This document shows positions 1 through 7,496 of a stretch of 64,000 bases of DNA, in pieces. Position 1 is the first letter of the stretch; each line of letters opens with the position of its first letter. A program made the position numbers and the translations under genes. The stretch comes from Rhizobium sp. S152 (GTDB lineage: Bacteria > Pseudomonadota > Alphaproteobacteria > Rhizobiales > Rhizobiaceae), in contig NZ_JAUDRZ010000008.1 of assembly GCF_030380735.1 (NCBI RefSeq), forward strand, positions 616,958-680,957, in the 5' to 3' direction. Under the pieces are notes generated by a model. It did not search any database and was not told the DNA's origin. It worked only from the letters and a program-made list of their open reading frames with translations.

Positions 1-759
1 CCCGAGCATGGCAAGCACGGCGACAAGCGATGCCGCGACCAGCAGCGCCTTCGACTGCGTGGCCTCGATCGTGCCGGCGATGCTGACCAGAAGCACGGCA
101 GCGAGCAACAGCCCGATCTGCGTGATCGGCGTGCGGCCGGGAGCCCGGTCGTCATGCGCGGAGGGAAGAAGCAGGGGTGCCAGTACGGCCATGAGTACAC
201 TAACCGGAACAATCAGCATGAAGGCATGTCGCCAGGCGCTTCCATCGGAGAACAGGCCGCCGAGGCTCGGGCCGAGCAGCGTCGCCACGCCCCAGATCGC
301 GGCGTAGAGCGTCGAAGCCTTGCGCCACAGATGCTCGGGATAGGCAAAGCGGATGAAGGCATAGGCAAGCCCGCCCAAAGCGCCAGCCCCGAACCCCTGC
401 ACGGCGCGTCCGGCCAGAATGACCGGCATGGAGGGCGCCAGCGCGCAGATCAGGCTGCCGGCGGCAAACATCAGCGCGCCGGCCACGTAAACCGTGCGCA
501 GGCCGATCCCGCGCGGTCGCATGGCGACGAAGATGGAGCCGAGCACAGCGGAAGCGACGAAAAGCGTCGTCACCCAGGAGAGCAGTTCCAGCCCGCCGAT
601 ATCGCGCACGATCGATGGCGCGATGGTCGCCATGATGTAGGCTTCGACCGCATAGAGCGTCACGCCGCCGCCGAGCATCAGCGTGGCGGCCAGAACCGGC
701 CTGGAAAAGAGATGAAAGACGGAGGAGCGCTCCGTCGCGACGTCATCGATGCTGCTCAT
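1..759 (-). CDS. MFS transporter, C-terminus cut by window edge
   Basis: Translating the minus strand from the ATG at 759 gives 253 residues that stay open to the window edge, so the C-terminal half is missing. The protein starts MSSIDDVATERSS and then shows regularly spaced hydrophobic helices, with a loop rich in Arg and Gly after helix 2 and a glycine-rich helix (AGRAVQGFGAGALGG) typical of motif C in drug:H+ antiporters. This fits a 12- or 14-helix major facilitator in the inner membrane, probably a drug/metabolite exporter. The substrate cannot be told from sequence. It is followed on the same strand by nothing visible here; the next gene upstream, at 828, is another MFS protein in the same orientation. 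Confidence 0.8.
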   Translation of the reverse strand, partial: MSSIDDVATERSSVFHLFSRPVLAATLMLGGGVTLYAVEAYIMATIAPSIVRDIGGLELLSWVTTLFVASAVLGSIFVAMRPRGIGLRTVYVAGALMFAAGSLICALAPSMPVILAGRAVQGFGAGALGGLAYAFIRFAYPEHLWRKASTLYAAIWGVATLLGPSLGGLFSDGSAWRHAFMLIVPVSVLMAVLAPLLLPSAHDDRAPGRTPITQIGLLLAAVLLVSIAGTIEATQSKALLVAASLVAVLAMLG

Positions 760-827
760 GCGGAATGCCTTGAATGTTTCCTGGAGAGTCTTTTGCAAGT
801 TATAACGCAGCACGCAGCCGGGCACGG

Positions 828-2042
828 TTAGGCCGTTTGCCGGGAGGTTCGCGGGGTTCGTTCGAGAAACAGCAGCAGCCCGATCGAGCCAAGCCCGATC
901 GCAGCCGCGAAGATCGCCGTGCCGGAATAGCCGGTGAAGCCGGTACCGATAGCGAAGACCGACGCGCTCAAGCCGTTGGCGATGAAGGTGTTGACCGAGA
1001 TCAGCGAGCTCCCAAGCCCCGGTCGATCGGCGATCAGGTCTTGCAGGTAGGTGATGGGAACGCTGAGGATCGCCGCCGCGCCGCAGGCATTGATCGGCAC
1101 CAGTGCGTAGATCTGCCAGGGCGCCGAGGCGAATCCGAGAAGGACCAGATAGAGACAGTAGATCGTGGCCCCGAACGCCAGCACATGTACGCTGCGAAAC
1201 CGCCGCTGCAGCCCGCCCCACATCATCATGAAGGGCATCTCCAGGAAGGCGACGAGGCCTGCCATGAAGCCGACATCGACGACGCTGCCGCCGGCCGAGT
1301 GTGTGATGATCAGCGGCGACACCACCGAGCTCACGCGCTGCAGTCCGAGAAGCGAGGCGATGATGCCGATCCGCGCCAGCACATGCGGTGACAGCAGCCG
1401 GCCGAGCGACGAAAAGAACCCGATATGTACGGGCGGCGGCCCCTCGCGTTTCGGCGCCGGCTTGGCGACGAACAGGTAGAGAGAGAAGCAGACGAGGCTC
1501 GCAAGGCCGGCGATCCCATAGGCTGGCATCATCGATTGCGAATGGATGAGATAGAGCCCGATCAGCCCCGGCGCCAGCGCCCACGAACCGGAGAACAGGG
1601 CGCGCACGGTCGAGGTTATCGCCGCCGCCTGTCCCCGGTCCATGGTGTTCGTCGTGGTACGGATGCTGGCGAACAGGATCGAATAGGTGGAATTGCTGAT
1701 GGGAATGAGCACCAACATCGAGAACACGAAGACGGCCGCCGTGCGGAACTCGTAGATCATGCCGAAACCCAGCATGCCCGAGATCGACAGCGCAAGGACC
1801 AGCGGGCGCCGGTCGCTAAGCTTGTCGGACCAGATGCCGAGCGTAAGGCTGGTGCAGACATTGACCGCCGCCGCCAGGAAGATCAGCCCGGAATAGGCCC
1901 GGTCCGAAAGCCCGAGCTCGTTGATCCCGATGATCGACTGATACGGCATCGTCGACGCATAGGTGAAGGCAAGCGCGATCAGCGTCAGCGTCGGAATACG
2001 GATCCTGACGTCGCGGAGGATGGAAGAAAAAGCGGATGGCAT
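828..2042 (-). CDS. MFS transporter, sugar-efflux (SET)-like
   Basis: A 404-residue membrane protein with about 12 hydrophobic segments. I chose the ATG at 2042 (MPSAFSSILRDVRIRIPTL). The frame remains open to 2339, but that extension reads as arginine/serine-rich shadow of the DUF3750 gene, and a GGGA-containing stretch lies about 8 bases before 2042. The A-loop (SDKLSDRRPLVLA) is the usual MFS motif A. The layout, with long helices and a short central loop containing KPAPKREGPP, resembles sugar efflux transporters of the SetA/SetB type, but that is only a family impression; a generic MFS exporter is equally possible. It lies tandem with the MFS gene at 1-759 but the two are separated by 68 bases. 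Confidence 0.8.
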   Translation of the reverse strand: MPSAFSSILRDVRIRIPTLTLIALAFTYASTMPYQSIIGINELGLSDRAYSGLIFLAAAVNVCTSLTLGIWSDKLSDRRPLVLALSISGMLGFGMIYEFRTAAVFVFSMLVLIPISNSTYSILFASIRTTTNTMDRGQAAAITSTVRALFSGSWALAPGLIGLYLIHSQSMMPAYGIAGLASLVCFSLYLFVAKPAPKREGPPPVHIGFFSSLGRLLSPHVLARIGIIASLLGLQRVSSVVSPLIITHSAGGSVVDVGFMAGLVAFLEMPFMMMWGGLQRRFRSVHVLAFGATIYCLYLVLLGFASAPWQIYALVPINACGAAAILSVPITYLQDLIADRPGLGSSLISVNTFIANGLSASVFAIGTGFTGYSGTAIFAAAIGLGSIGLLLFLERTPRTSRQTA

Positions 2043-2157
2043 GGCGTGATTCCCTATGCCCCAGCTATAAATCAGTAGTGTGCTTTCGAATAAGCAAAGT
2101 TTGTGATGGCGCAGGTCAAATCGCGTGATGAGTGGTCGGATTTCGTGATTGCCGGCT

Positions 2158-2895
2158 CTACAGCCCAATCCGCCCGAATGCCGGGATCTTGACTCCCGGA
2201 TTGGCGACATCGACACCCGCGACCAGTCCCATGAAATGCACCTCGAAGCCGCTGCGCGCGCCGGCGGCGATGCCGACGAGCCCGTAGAGCGTCGCGTGCA
2301 TGTCGCGGCCATCGGCATCGACCTCGAACATCCGGCCATCCGTCAGGAAATCGCGGCCCACGGCATCGGGCGGCAGCACCGCGCCGAGGTCGGGCACCGC
2401 CCTCAGCACATGGGCGACGAAGCTGTTGGAATTCGGGCCGGGATAGATTCTGTAGTCGCCGACGCCGGAATAGGGGTAGGACTGGATCGCGCTCTCGACG
2501 GCGGGAATGAGCCGGGTTGCCTCGGCCCCCTTGATCCCGCGCACGATGCGTGGCCGGTTCGAATACCAGTAGGCATCCGCCACGTAGTTGTTGCGGCGGA
2601 TCGGCGAACCCCAGCCGACCTTGTCGTAGCGGTTATAGGCGGTATCGCCAGAAGCCTTCGTCACGATCCAGGAATGGCTGGCGACGGCGCCTTTCAGCCC
2701 GCCGGTGCTCGCCGACATGATGTAGATCGCCGCCTCGCTATCCGCATCCGCTTTCGGCAGCACGCCCGCGGTGCCCCAATCGGCCTCGCGCCAGCTCTTC
2801 GGATGCTCCTGCAGCGACCACCAGCCGGCGGCCGCAAGCGCGGGAAGGATGTAGATGACGAGAATGAGGAGCAGGAGCCGTTTGAGATGACGCAT
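2158..2895 (-). CDS. DUF3750 family protein
   Basis: A 245-residue protein starting MRHLKRLLLLILVIYILP, so a signal anchor or signal peptide at the N-terminus followed by a soluble domain probably on the periplasmic side. The body carries the pattern known from DUF3750 proteins: ASHSWIVTK, then a VGWGSPIRRNNYVADAYWYSNRP segment in which Gly, Asn, Tyr and Trp are conserved, then PYSGVGDYRIYPGPNSNSF. The function of the family is unknown; the N-S-F segment with conserved His and Asn suggests an enzyme but this is inference. An upstream in-frame ATG at 2940 would add 15 charged residues before the hydrophobic segment and has no Shine-Dalgarno, so 2895 is preferred. It is divergent from the asparaginase gene. 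Confidence 0.78.
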   Translation of the reverse strand: MRHLKRLLLLILVIYILPALAAAGWWSLQEHPKSWREADWGTAGVLPKADADSEAAIYIMSASTGGLKGAVASHSWIVTKASGDTAYNRYDKVGWGSPIRRNNYVADAYWYSNRPRIVRGIKGAEATRLIPAVESAIQSYPYSGVGDYRIYPGPNSNSFVAHVLRAVPDLGAVLPPDAVGRDFLTDGRMFEVDADGRDMHATLYGLVGIAAGARSGFEVHFMGLVAGVDVANPGVKIPAFGRIGL

Positions 2896-3039
2896 GGAAA
2901 CGCCGGTGACCTTCCGATGGCGGGGTTGCGGGTGGACCATTCACGGCCAGGGTGGCGCAATTGAGCCTTCTTTCCGGGGTTGCTTTATCACGCCCATCCT
3001 CTAAGGCTGGCAGCCTCTCAGAACAGCAGGAAACCCGCC

Positions 3040-4047
3040 ATGAACAATCCCGTTACCGTCGAAGTCACCCGTGGCGCGCTCGTCGAAAGCCGGCATCGCG
3101 GATCGGTGATTGCGGTCGATGGCGACGGCACGGTCGTGTTCTCGCTGGGCGATGTCGATGCCGGCGTCTTTCCGCGCTCGGCATGCAAGGCCATGCAGGC
3201 GCTGCCGCTGGTCGAAGGCGGGGCGGCGGATGCCTATGGCTTCGGCAACAGGGAGCTTGCGCTCGCCTGTTCCTCGCACAATGGCGAGGAGGAGCACGTT
3301 GCGCTCGCCGCTTCCATGCTGGCCCGCGCCGGTCGTGACGTCGAAACGCTGGAATGCGGCGCCCACTGGTCGTCGAGCCAGAAGGTGCTGATCAGGCAGG
3401 TCCGCAGCATGGACAAGCCGACGGCCCTTCACAACAATTGCTCCGGCAAGCATGCGGGCTTCGTCTGCACCTGCTGCCATGGCGGCATCGATCCAAAGGG
3501 CTATGTCGGCTATGATCACCCGTTGCAGCAGGAGATCCGCGGCGCGATGGAAAACCTCACCGGCGCCGTGCTCGGCCACGACAATTGCGGCACCGACGGC
3601 TGCTCGATCCCGACCTACGCCGTTCCGCTGCGCGGCCTCGCGCACGGCTTCGCGAAGATGGCGACCGGGGCCGGCCTCGAGCCGCTGCGCGCCAAGGCCT
3701 CGCGTCGTCTGATCGAGGCCTGCATGGCCGAACCCTTCTATGTCGCCGGCACCGGCCGCGCCTGCACGGCGCTGATGCAGGTCGCACCCGGCCGCATCTT
3801 CGCCAAGACGGGCGCCGAGGGTGTCTTCTGCGCCGCCGTTCCCGAGCAGGGCATCGCCATCGCACTGAAGTGCGACGACGGCCATTCGCGCGCCGCCGAG
3901 GTGATGGTCGCCGCCACGCTCGCCCGCTTCTTCGAGAAGGACAGCGAGATTCGCGCCGCCCTGGAGGCCATGGCCACCGTGAGCATGCGCAATTGGAACG
4001 GCATCCATGTCGGCGACGTTCGCGCTGCGGCTGTGCTGGCAGCATAG
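3040..4047 (+). CDS. rhizobial-type L-asparaginase (asparaginase II family)
   Basis: A 335-residue protein of the ReAII/AnsA-type asparaginase family, which hydrolyses L-asparagine to aspartate and ammonia in the cytoplasm and is unrelated to the E. coli threonine-type enzymes. The serine-lysine pair of the family is visible as SACK (Ser47, Lys50), followed by ACSSHNGEEEH (Ser79 region), and the zinc/catalytic cysteine-lysine segment NNCSGKHAGF and the HDNCGTDGCSIP segment are intact. The start at 3040 follows CAGGAAA; the longer frame from 2980 adds an unrelated leader. It stands alone between a divergent DUF3750 gene and a membrane protein gene, with no permease next to it. Asparagine use as a nitrogen or carbon source is the expected role. 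Confidence 0.9.
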   Translation: MNNPVTVEVTRGALVESRHRGSVIAVDGDGTVVFSLGDVDAGVFPRSACKAMQALPLVEGGAADAYGFGNRELALACSSHNGEEEHVALAASMLARAGRDVETLECGAHWSSSQKVLIRQVRSMDKPTALHNNCSGKHAGFVCTCCHGGIDPKGYVGYDHPLQQEIRGAMENLTGAVLGHDNCGTDGCSIPTYAVPLRGLAHGFAKMATGAGLEPLRAKASRRLIEACMAEPFYVAGTGRACTALMQVAPGRIFAKTGAEGVFCAAVPEQGIAIALKCDDGHSRAAEVMVAATLARFFEKDSEIRAALEAMATVSMRNWNGIHVGDVRAAAVLAA

Positions 4048-4053
4048 GTCGTG

Positions 4054-4072
4054 CCGAAATGATGCATTTCGG
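4054..4072 (+). terminator. hairpin after the asparaginase gene
   Basis: A perfect 8-bp inverted repeat (CCGAAATG / CATTTCGG) with a 3-base loop begins seven bases after the asparaginase stop. There is no clear T-run behind it, so it may be an mRNA-end hairpin rather than a full intrinsic terminator. Confidence 0.4.
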
Positions 4073-4187
4073 TGATGAAATGTAGAATTAACTAATGCAT
4101 GCGAAACTAAGCTCCGCGACAACGCATGCGGTTCTTCTGATTTAAGGTACGCTTGGCACAGTATATCGAACGCCATGAGGGCAGGAT

Positions 4188-4937
4188 ATGTTTGCAGGCC
4201 GCTATCTCTGGTGGATGCTGATCGCGATCGCGGTCTTCCTGTTCTTCACCATGTGCTTCGATTACGTGACCTGGCTGAGCGTCGTCATCTCCGGCTGCAC
4301 TCGCGTTGCCGGTTCCTGCGGACCGCTGATCTTGACCATGTCGGGCTCGATGAAACCTTCCGGCGTCTATCTCGCCGGCGGCATCATCCTCGTCGTCACC
4401 TTCGCGCGCATCCACTATATTGGGTTGAACTGGTTATGGGCGCTGGTCGCCGCCGTCTGGTTCGTGGCATCCGCGCCGTTCCCGTTGCTTCTGGCGAGCG
4501 GCTGGACCGGCCAGCTGAAGCCACAGGCCGTGCTCGAAGCGCTGCCGGTCTCGTTCCTGTTTCTCGTCACCTTCTGCATCTACATCTGCTCCGCCTTCGA
4601 GGAGAGCGGTACCAAACCATTCGGTGCCTGGCGGCCGGTGCGCCTGGCGGCGCATCTTTCGGCCATCTATTGCGCGCTGCTGGCACTCGCCGAGACCTCC
4701 GCCTTCGCGACGATCCCCAGCCGCATGCTGGGAGAGCCCGGTTTGACGGCAGTCGTCGCCGGCCTGCAACCGGGCCTTCAGGATATCCTGACGCTCGGTT
4801 CCAACGACCGTATGCTGGCGCTGATCGCCTTGGGGATCTTCGTCGGCTGCATAGCGCTCAGTATCCTGCAGGAACACCGCGACGCCCTGCATGCCCGTTT
4901 CGTTCAGCCGATCATGCTTCGCGGATCGCGACATTGA
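4188..4937 (+). CDS. multipass membrane protein of unknown function
   Basis: A 249-residue protein beginning MFAGRYLWWMLIAIAVFLFF, with an AGGGCAGGAT ribosome-binding sequence just before the ATG. I see about six hydrophobic segments (roughly residues 7-27, 58-75, 80-103, 118-135, 150-172, 208-227), so it is an inner-membrane protein. I recognise no family motif. Its last 26 bases overlap the end of the convergent DeoR-family gene, which makes mutual transcriptional interference possible. No operon partner is visible: the asparaginase gene ends 140 bases upstream behind a hairpin. Confidence 0.7.
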   Translation: MFAGRYLWWMLIAIAVFLFFTMCFDYVTWLSVVISGCTRVAGSCGPLILTMSGSMKPSGVYLAGGIILVVTFARIHYIGLNWLWALVAAVWFVASAPFPLLLASGWTGQLKPQAVLEALPVSFLFLVTFCIYICSAFEESGTKPFGAWRPVRLAAHLSAIYCALLALAETSAFATIPSRMLGEPGLTAVVAGLQPGLQDILTLGSNDRMLALIALGIFVGCIALSILQEHRDALHARFVQPIMLRGSRH

Positions 4938-5664
4938 GGTCACGATAGGGCACAAGCGCCGTCGGCCTGTCCGTCGCGACGATCAGGCCCGAGATATCGG
5001 CGATCGGCAGCACGTGGCAGGCGGAGACACGATCGAGCTTCTCTTCCGTCAGCAGCACATGCGTTTCCGCCGCACAGCTGGCGATATGTCGCTTGATCGC
5101 CGCCTCCTCGAAATCGCCGGTCGAAAGCCCGTGGACCGGATGCGCCGCCGTCACGCCGAGAAAGAAGATATCCGGCCGAAGCTGCGAGATCGCCGCCATC
5201 GCCACGGCGCCGGTCGCCACCATCGAATGTTTGTAGAGCCTGCCGCCGATCAGGATCACCTCGGCGGTCGGGTGATGCTCGAGCTCCGAGGCGATGGTCG
5301 GGCTGTGCGTGACAATGGTGACGCCAAAGCCGGTGGGCAGTTGCCGCGCCACCTCAGCCGTCGTCGTTCCGCCGTCGAGAAAGATCATCTGCCCCGGCTG
5401 GATCATGCCGGCGGCCTTGGCGCCAAGCTTTTGCTTTGCCTGCGATGCCACCTCGCGCCGCGCCGAGAAATCCGGCAGGGCCGGCGCGATCGGCAGGGCG
5501 CCCCCATGCACCCGCTTCAGCAACCCCTCGGCCGCCATCTCCCGGAGATCGCGCCGGATCGTGTCCTCAGACAAGGAGAACTCCTCGGCGACGCGCTTGG
5601 CAATCACCTGGCCGTCGCGGCTGAGAATGTCGAGGATGAGCGATTTGCGTTGGGTAGTGAGCAT
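4912..5664 (-). CDS. DeoR/GlpR-family transcriptional repressor
   Basis: A 250-residue regulator with the complete family layout: an N-terminal winged helix-turn-helix (MLTTQRKSLILDILSRDGQV, then SLSEDTIRRDLREMAAEGLLKRVHGGA, residues 1-58) and a C-terminal DeoR sensor domain of the ribose-phosphate-isomerase-like fold, with FLDGGTTTAEVA and the VEL/VILIGGR strand. Such proteins bind phosphorylated sugars or related ligands in the cytoplasm. The start MLTTQRKS matches the family; a longer frame upstream lies in the operator region. It is divergent from the small gene at 5789, and the 124-base gap is packed with repeated half-sites, so autoregulation and control of that gene are likely. The 3' end overlaps the convergent membrane gene by 26 bases. 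Confidence 0.9.
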   Translation of the reverse strand: MLTTQRKSLILDILSRDGQVIAKRVAEEFSLSEDTIRRDLREMAAEGLLKRVHGGALPIAPALPDFSARREVASQAKQKLGAKAAGMIQPGQMIFLDGGTTTAEVARQLPTGFGVTIVTHSPTIASELEHHPTAEVILIGGRLYKHSMVATGAVAMAAISQLRPDIFFLGVTAAHPVHGLSTGDFEEAAIKRHIASCAAETHVLLTEEKLDRVSACHVLPIADISGLIVATDRPTALVPYRDLNVAIREA

Positions 5665-5672
5665 GGCGATTC

Positions 5673-5750
5673 TGCACGAAAATGGACGAAATGTCACGAT
5701 ACTGCACGAAATGATTCGACAATCAAGAAATATAATGCATTTTCGTGCGA
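5673..5750. promoter_or_regulatory. repeated DeoR-type operator half-sites
   Basis: The sequence TGCACGAAAATG (5673-5684) is followed by GACGAAATG (5685-5693), TGCACGAAATG (5703-5713) and an inverted copy GCATTTTCGTGCG (5737-5749). A consensus TATAAT lies at 5731-5736, inside the set. DeoR/GlpR repressors typically bind several such repeats; occupancy here would block the promoter facing the 5789 gene and probably the repressor's own. Assignment to the adjacent regulator is inference. Confidence 0.6.
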
Positions 5751-5788
5751 CCCCGTGCATGAAGCCGGGAGAGCACAGGAGAATGACC

Positions 5789-6154
5789 ATGTTGATCTTG
5801 ATTGCAGGCCCCTACAGATCCGGCACCGACGACGATCCCGCCAAGATGGCGGAGAACCTCAGGCGCCTAGAGGAGCCGTCTTATGCATTGTTCCAGGCCG
5901 GACACGTGCCGATGATTGGCGAATGGGTGGCGCTGCCGATCTGGCATGCAGCCGGCGGCCAGAATATCGGCGACGATCTCTACGAGGAAATCTTCCACCC
6001 CGTCGCCGGCCGCCTGCTGCAATTGTGCGACGGTGTGCTGCGGCTGGAAGGCGCGTCCAAGGGTGCCGACAACGATGTCAGGATCGCCAACGAACGCGGC
6101 ATCCCTGTCTGGTATCGGCTGGAGGATGTGCCGGGCTGCGCCAGGGCCGCATAG
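5789..6154 (+). CDS. DUF4406 / nucleoside deoxyribosyltransferase-like small protein
   Basis: A 121-residue protein starting MLILIAGPYRSGTDDD. The LIAGPYRSG opening followed by a helix, then a GEWVALPIWHAAG segment and a late acidic-hydrophobic strand (LCDGVLRLEGASKGADND), resembles the DUF4406 branch of the nucleoside 2-deoxyribosyltransferase-like fold, in which the first glycine loop binds a nucleotide base or sugar phosphate. The enzymatic reaction is not known to me. I prefer the ATG at 5789 because AGGAGA at 5777-5782 abuts the alternative ATG at 5783, leaving no spacer, but sits 6 bases before 5789. It is divergent from, and probably repressed by, the DeoR protein; a nucleoside- or sugar-phosphate-responsive role would fit. 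Confidence 0.65.
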   Translation: MLILIAGPYRSGTDDDPAKMAENLRRLEEPSYALFQAGHVPMIGEWVALPIWHAAGGQNIGDDLYEEIFHPVAGRLLQLCDGVLRLEGASKGADNDVRIANERGIPVWYRLEDVPGCARAA

Positions 6155-6245
6155 CGCGGAGGCGAGGCCGGTTCGCCGGCCTCGATTCCGGCATGTTCGA
6201 TCAGCCCGGGCCGCGCTATAAAGCTAACGGAAAAGGGAGATGATC

Positions 6246-6866
6246 ATGCCGACTTTATATTTCGGGAAGGGCAGCTGCGCGCTTGCCAGCCTTATTGCGC
6301 TGGAGGAATCCGGCCTGTCGTTCAACGCCCATAAGCTCAACCTCGCCAATGGCGACCAGCGCACGCCCGATTTTCTCAAGATCAACCCCAAGGGTCGCGT
6401 TCCCGCGCTGGTCACCAGGCGCGGCACGCTGACCGAAACGCCGGCGATCCTCGCCTATGTCGCGGCGATGGCACCCGAGGCGGGTCTGGCGCCGCTGGAC
6501 GATCCCTTCGAATTTGCCCGCCTGCAGGCCTTCAACAACTACATCTGCTCGACCGTGCATGTGAACCACGCGCACCGCCCGCGTGGCAGCCGCTGGGCGG
6601 ATGAACCCGCCGCGCTCGAGGCGATGAAGGCCAAGGTGCCGCAGACCATGACGGAAAGCTTCACGCTGATCGAGGAGACCATGTTCGAAGGCCCTTGGGT
6701 CATGGGCGAACGTTATACCGTCGCCGATCCCTATCTCTTCGTCATGACCGACTGGCTCCCAAGCGACGGCGTCGACCCCGCCCGCTTCCCGAAGGTCGCC
6801 GCGCACCACGCGCGGATGCTGGAGCGCCCGGCGGTGCAGCGCGCGCTGCAGAGGGAGAAGATCTAG
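6246..6866 (+). CDS. glutathione S-transferase family protein
   Basis: A 206-residue cytoplasmic protein with the GST two-domain pattern. The N-terminal thioredoxin-like domain (MPTLYFGKGSCALASLIALEESG) carries Ser/Cys near residues 10-12 in the position used to activate glutathione; NPKGRVPAL holds the cis-proline, and LTETPAILAYVA is the glutathione-binding beta4-alpha3 segment. The C-terminal helical domain contains MGERYTVADPYLFVM, the usual N-capping/hydrophobic staple motif. The beta-class rhizobial/enterobacterial type is the likely subclass. AAGGGAG lies about 7 bases before 6246, which favours this ATG over the one at 6240. The substrate is unknown. Confidence 0.87.
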   Translation: MPTLYFGKGSCALASLIALEESGLSFNAHKLNLANGDQRTPDFLKINPKGRVPALVTRRGTLTETPAILAYVAAMAPEAGLAPLDDPFEFARLQAFNNYICSTVHVNHAHRPRGSRWADEPAALEAMKAKVPQTMTESFTLIEETMFEGPWVMGERYTVADPYLFVMTDWLPSDGVDPARFPKVAAHHARMLERPAVQRALQREKI

Positions 6867-6877
6867 CGGAGCGAACT

Positions 6878-7231
6878 CTATTGCCGAAATGCAGCCGAAA
6901 GCCGTTTCGGCGCGCGAAGCAGCCACGCGCCGATCAGCCTCTCCGTGAGTTCGGCATCGTCGATCTCCTCGGCGCGGAGCGGCATATAAGGCCAGCCCAC
7001 ATAGTGAGCGGTCTGGAAGTAGATGTGCGGCGCCATCTCGATCAGTCGCTCCTTGTCGTCGATCGAGATCGGAATGACCAGCGTCGCCTCGTCCTTGACC
7101 GTGACGAACGCCTTGCCCCCGACCTTCAGCGCCGGATTGCCATAGGACGTACCCTCTTCCACGCCCGGCAGGCCAGCCTGCGCGGTCAGTCGCTTCACGC
7201 GTGTGAACTGGATGTCGGTACTGTCGGGCAT
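6878..7231 (-). CDS. MmcQ/YjbR (DUF419) family protein
   Basis: A 117-residue small basic/acidic protein. It has the family pattern: LPGVEEGTSYGNPALKVGGKAFVTV (residues about 21-45), a LVIPISIDDKERLIEM strand-helix and a late YMPLRAEEIDDAELTERLIGAWLLRAPKR helix. YjbR-type proteins have a CyaY-like fold and are annotated as DNA-binding, but their role is poorly known. I chose the ATG at 7231 (MPDSTDIQF) because the protein length matches the family; the upstream frame to 7405 looks non-coding. It ends 11 bases from the end of the convergent GST gene. Confidence 0.8.
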   Translation of the reverse strand: MPDSTDIQFTRVKRLTAQAGLPGVEEGTSYGNPALKVGGKAFVTVKDEATLVIPISIDDKERLIEMAPHIYFQTAHYVGWPYMPLRAEEIDDAELTERLIGAWLLRAPKRLSAAFRQ

Positions 7232-7496
7232 GGCAGTCCTCGCGCCGGTTTGCAGGGATGGTAGCAGGTTTTGGGAGTGCTGAGCGGGTCTTGTTCTCCT
7301 CCCGGTCAACGGTCCGATCCTCTCCTGCAACCACGGGATTTCCAAGCGCTGAATGCCTCCGTGATCTCGCGCGGCGGCAAAGATCGCCTCCGTAAAAACC
7401 GACATATGCGTGCGCTATTCAGGCTGTTGTCAGGTGAATCGCATCTTCAGCACCTGCGAGATCGAGACGTCTCGGGCAGGTGCGGAGCAGGGGCGA

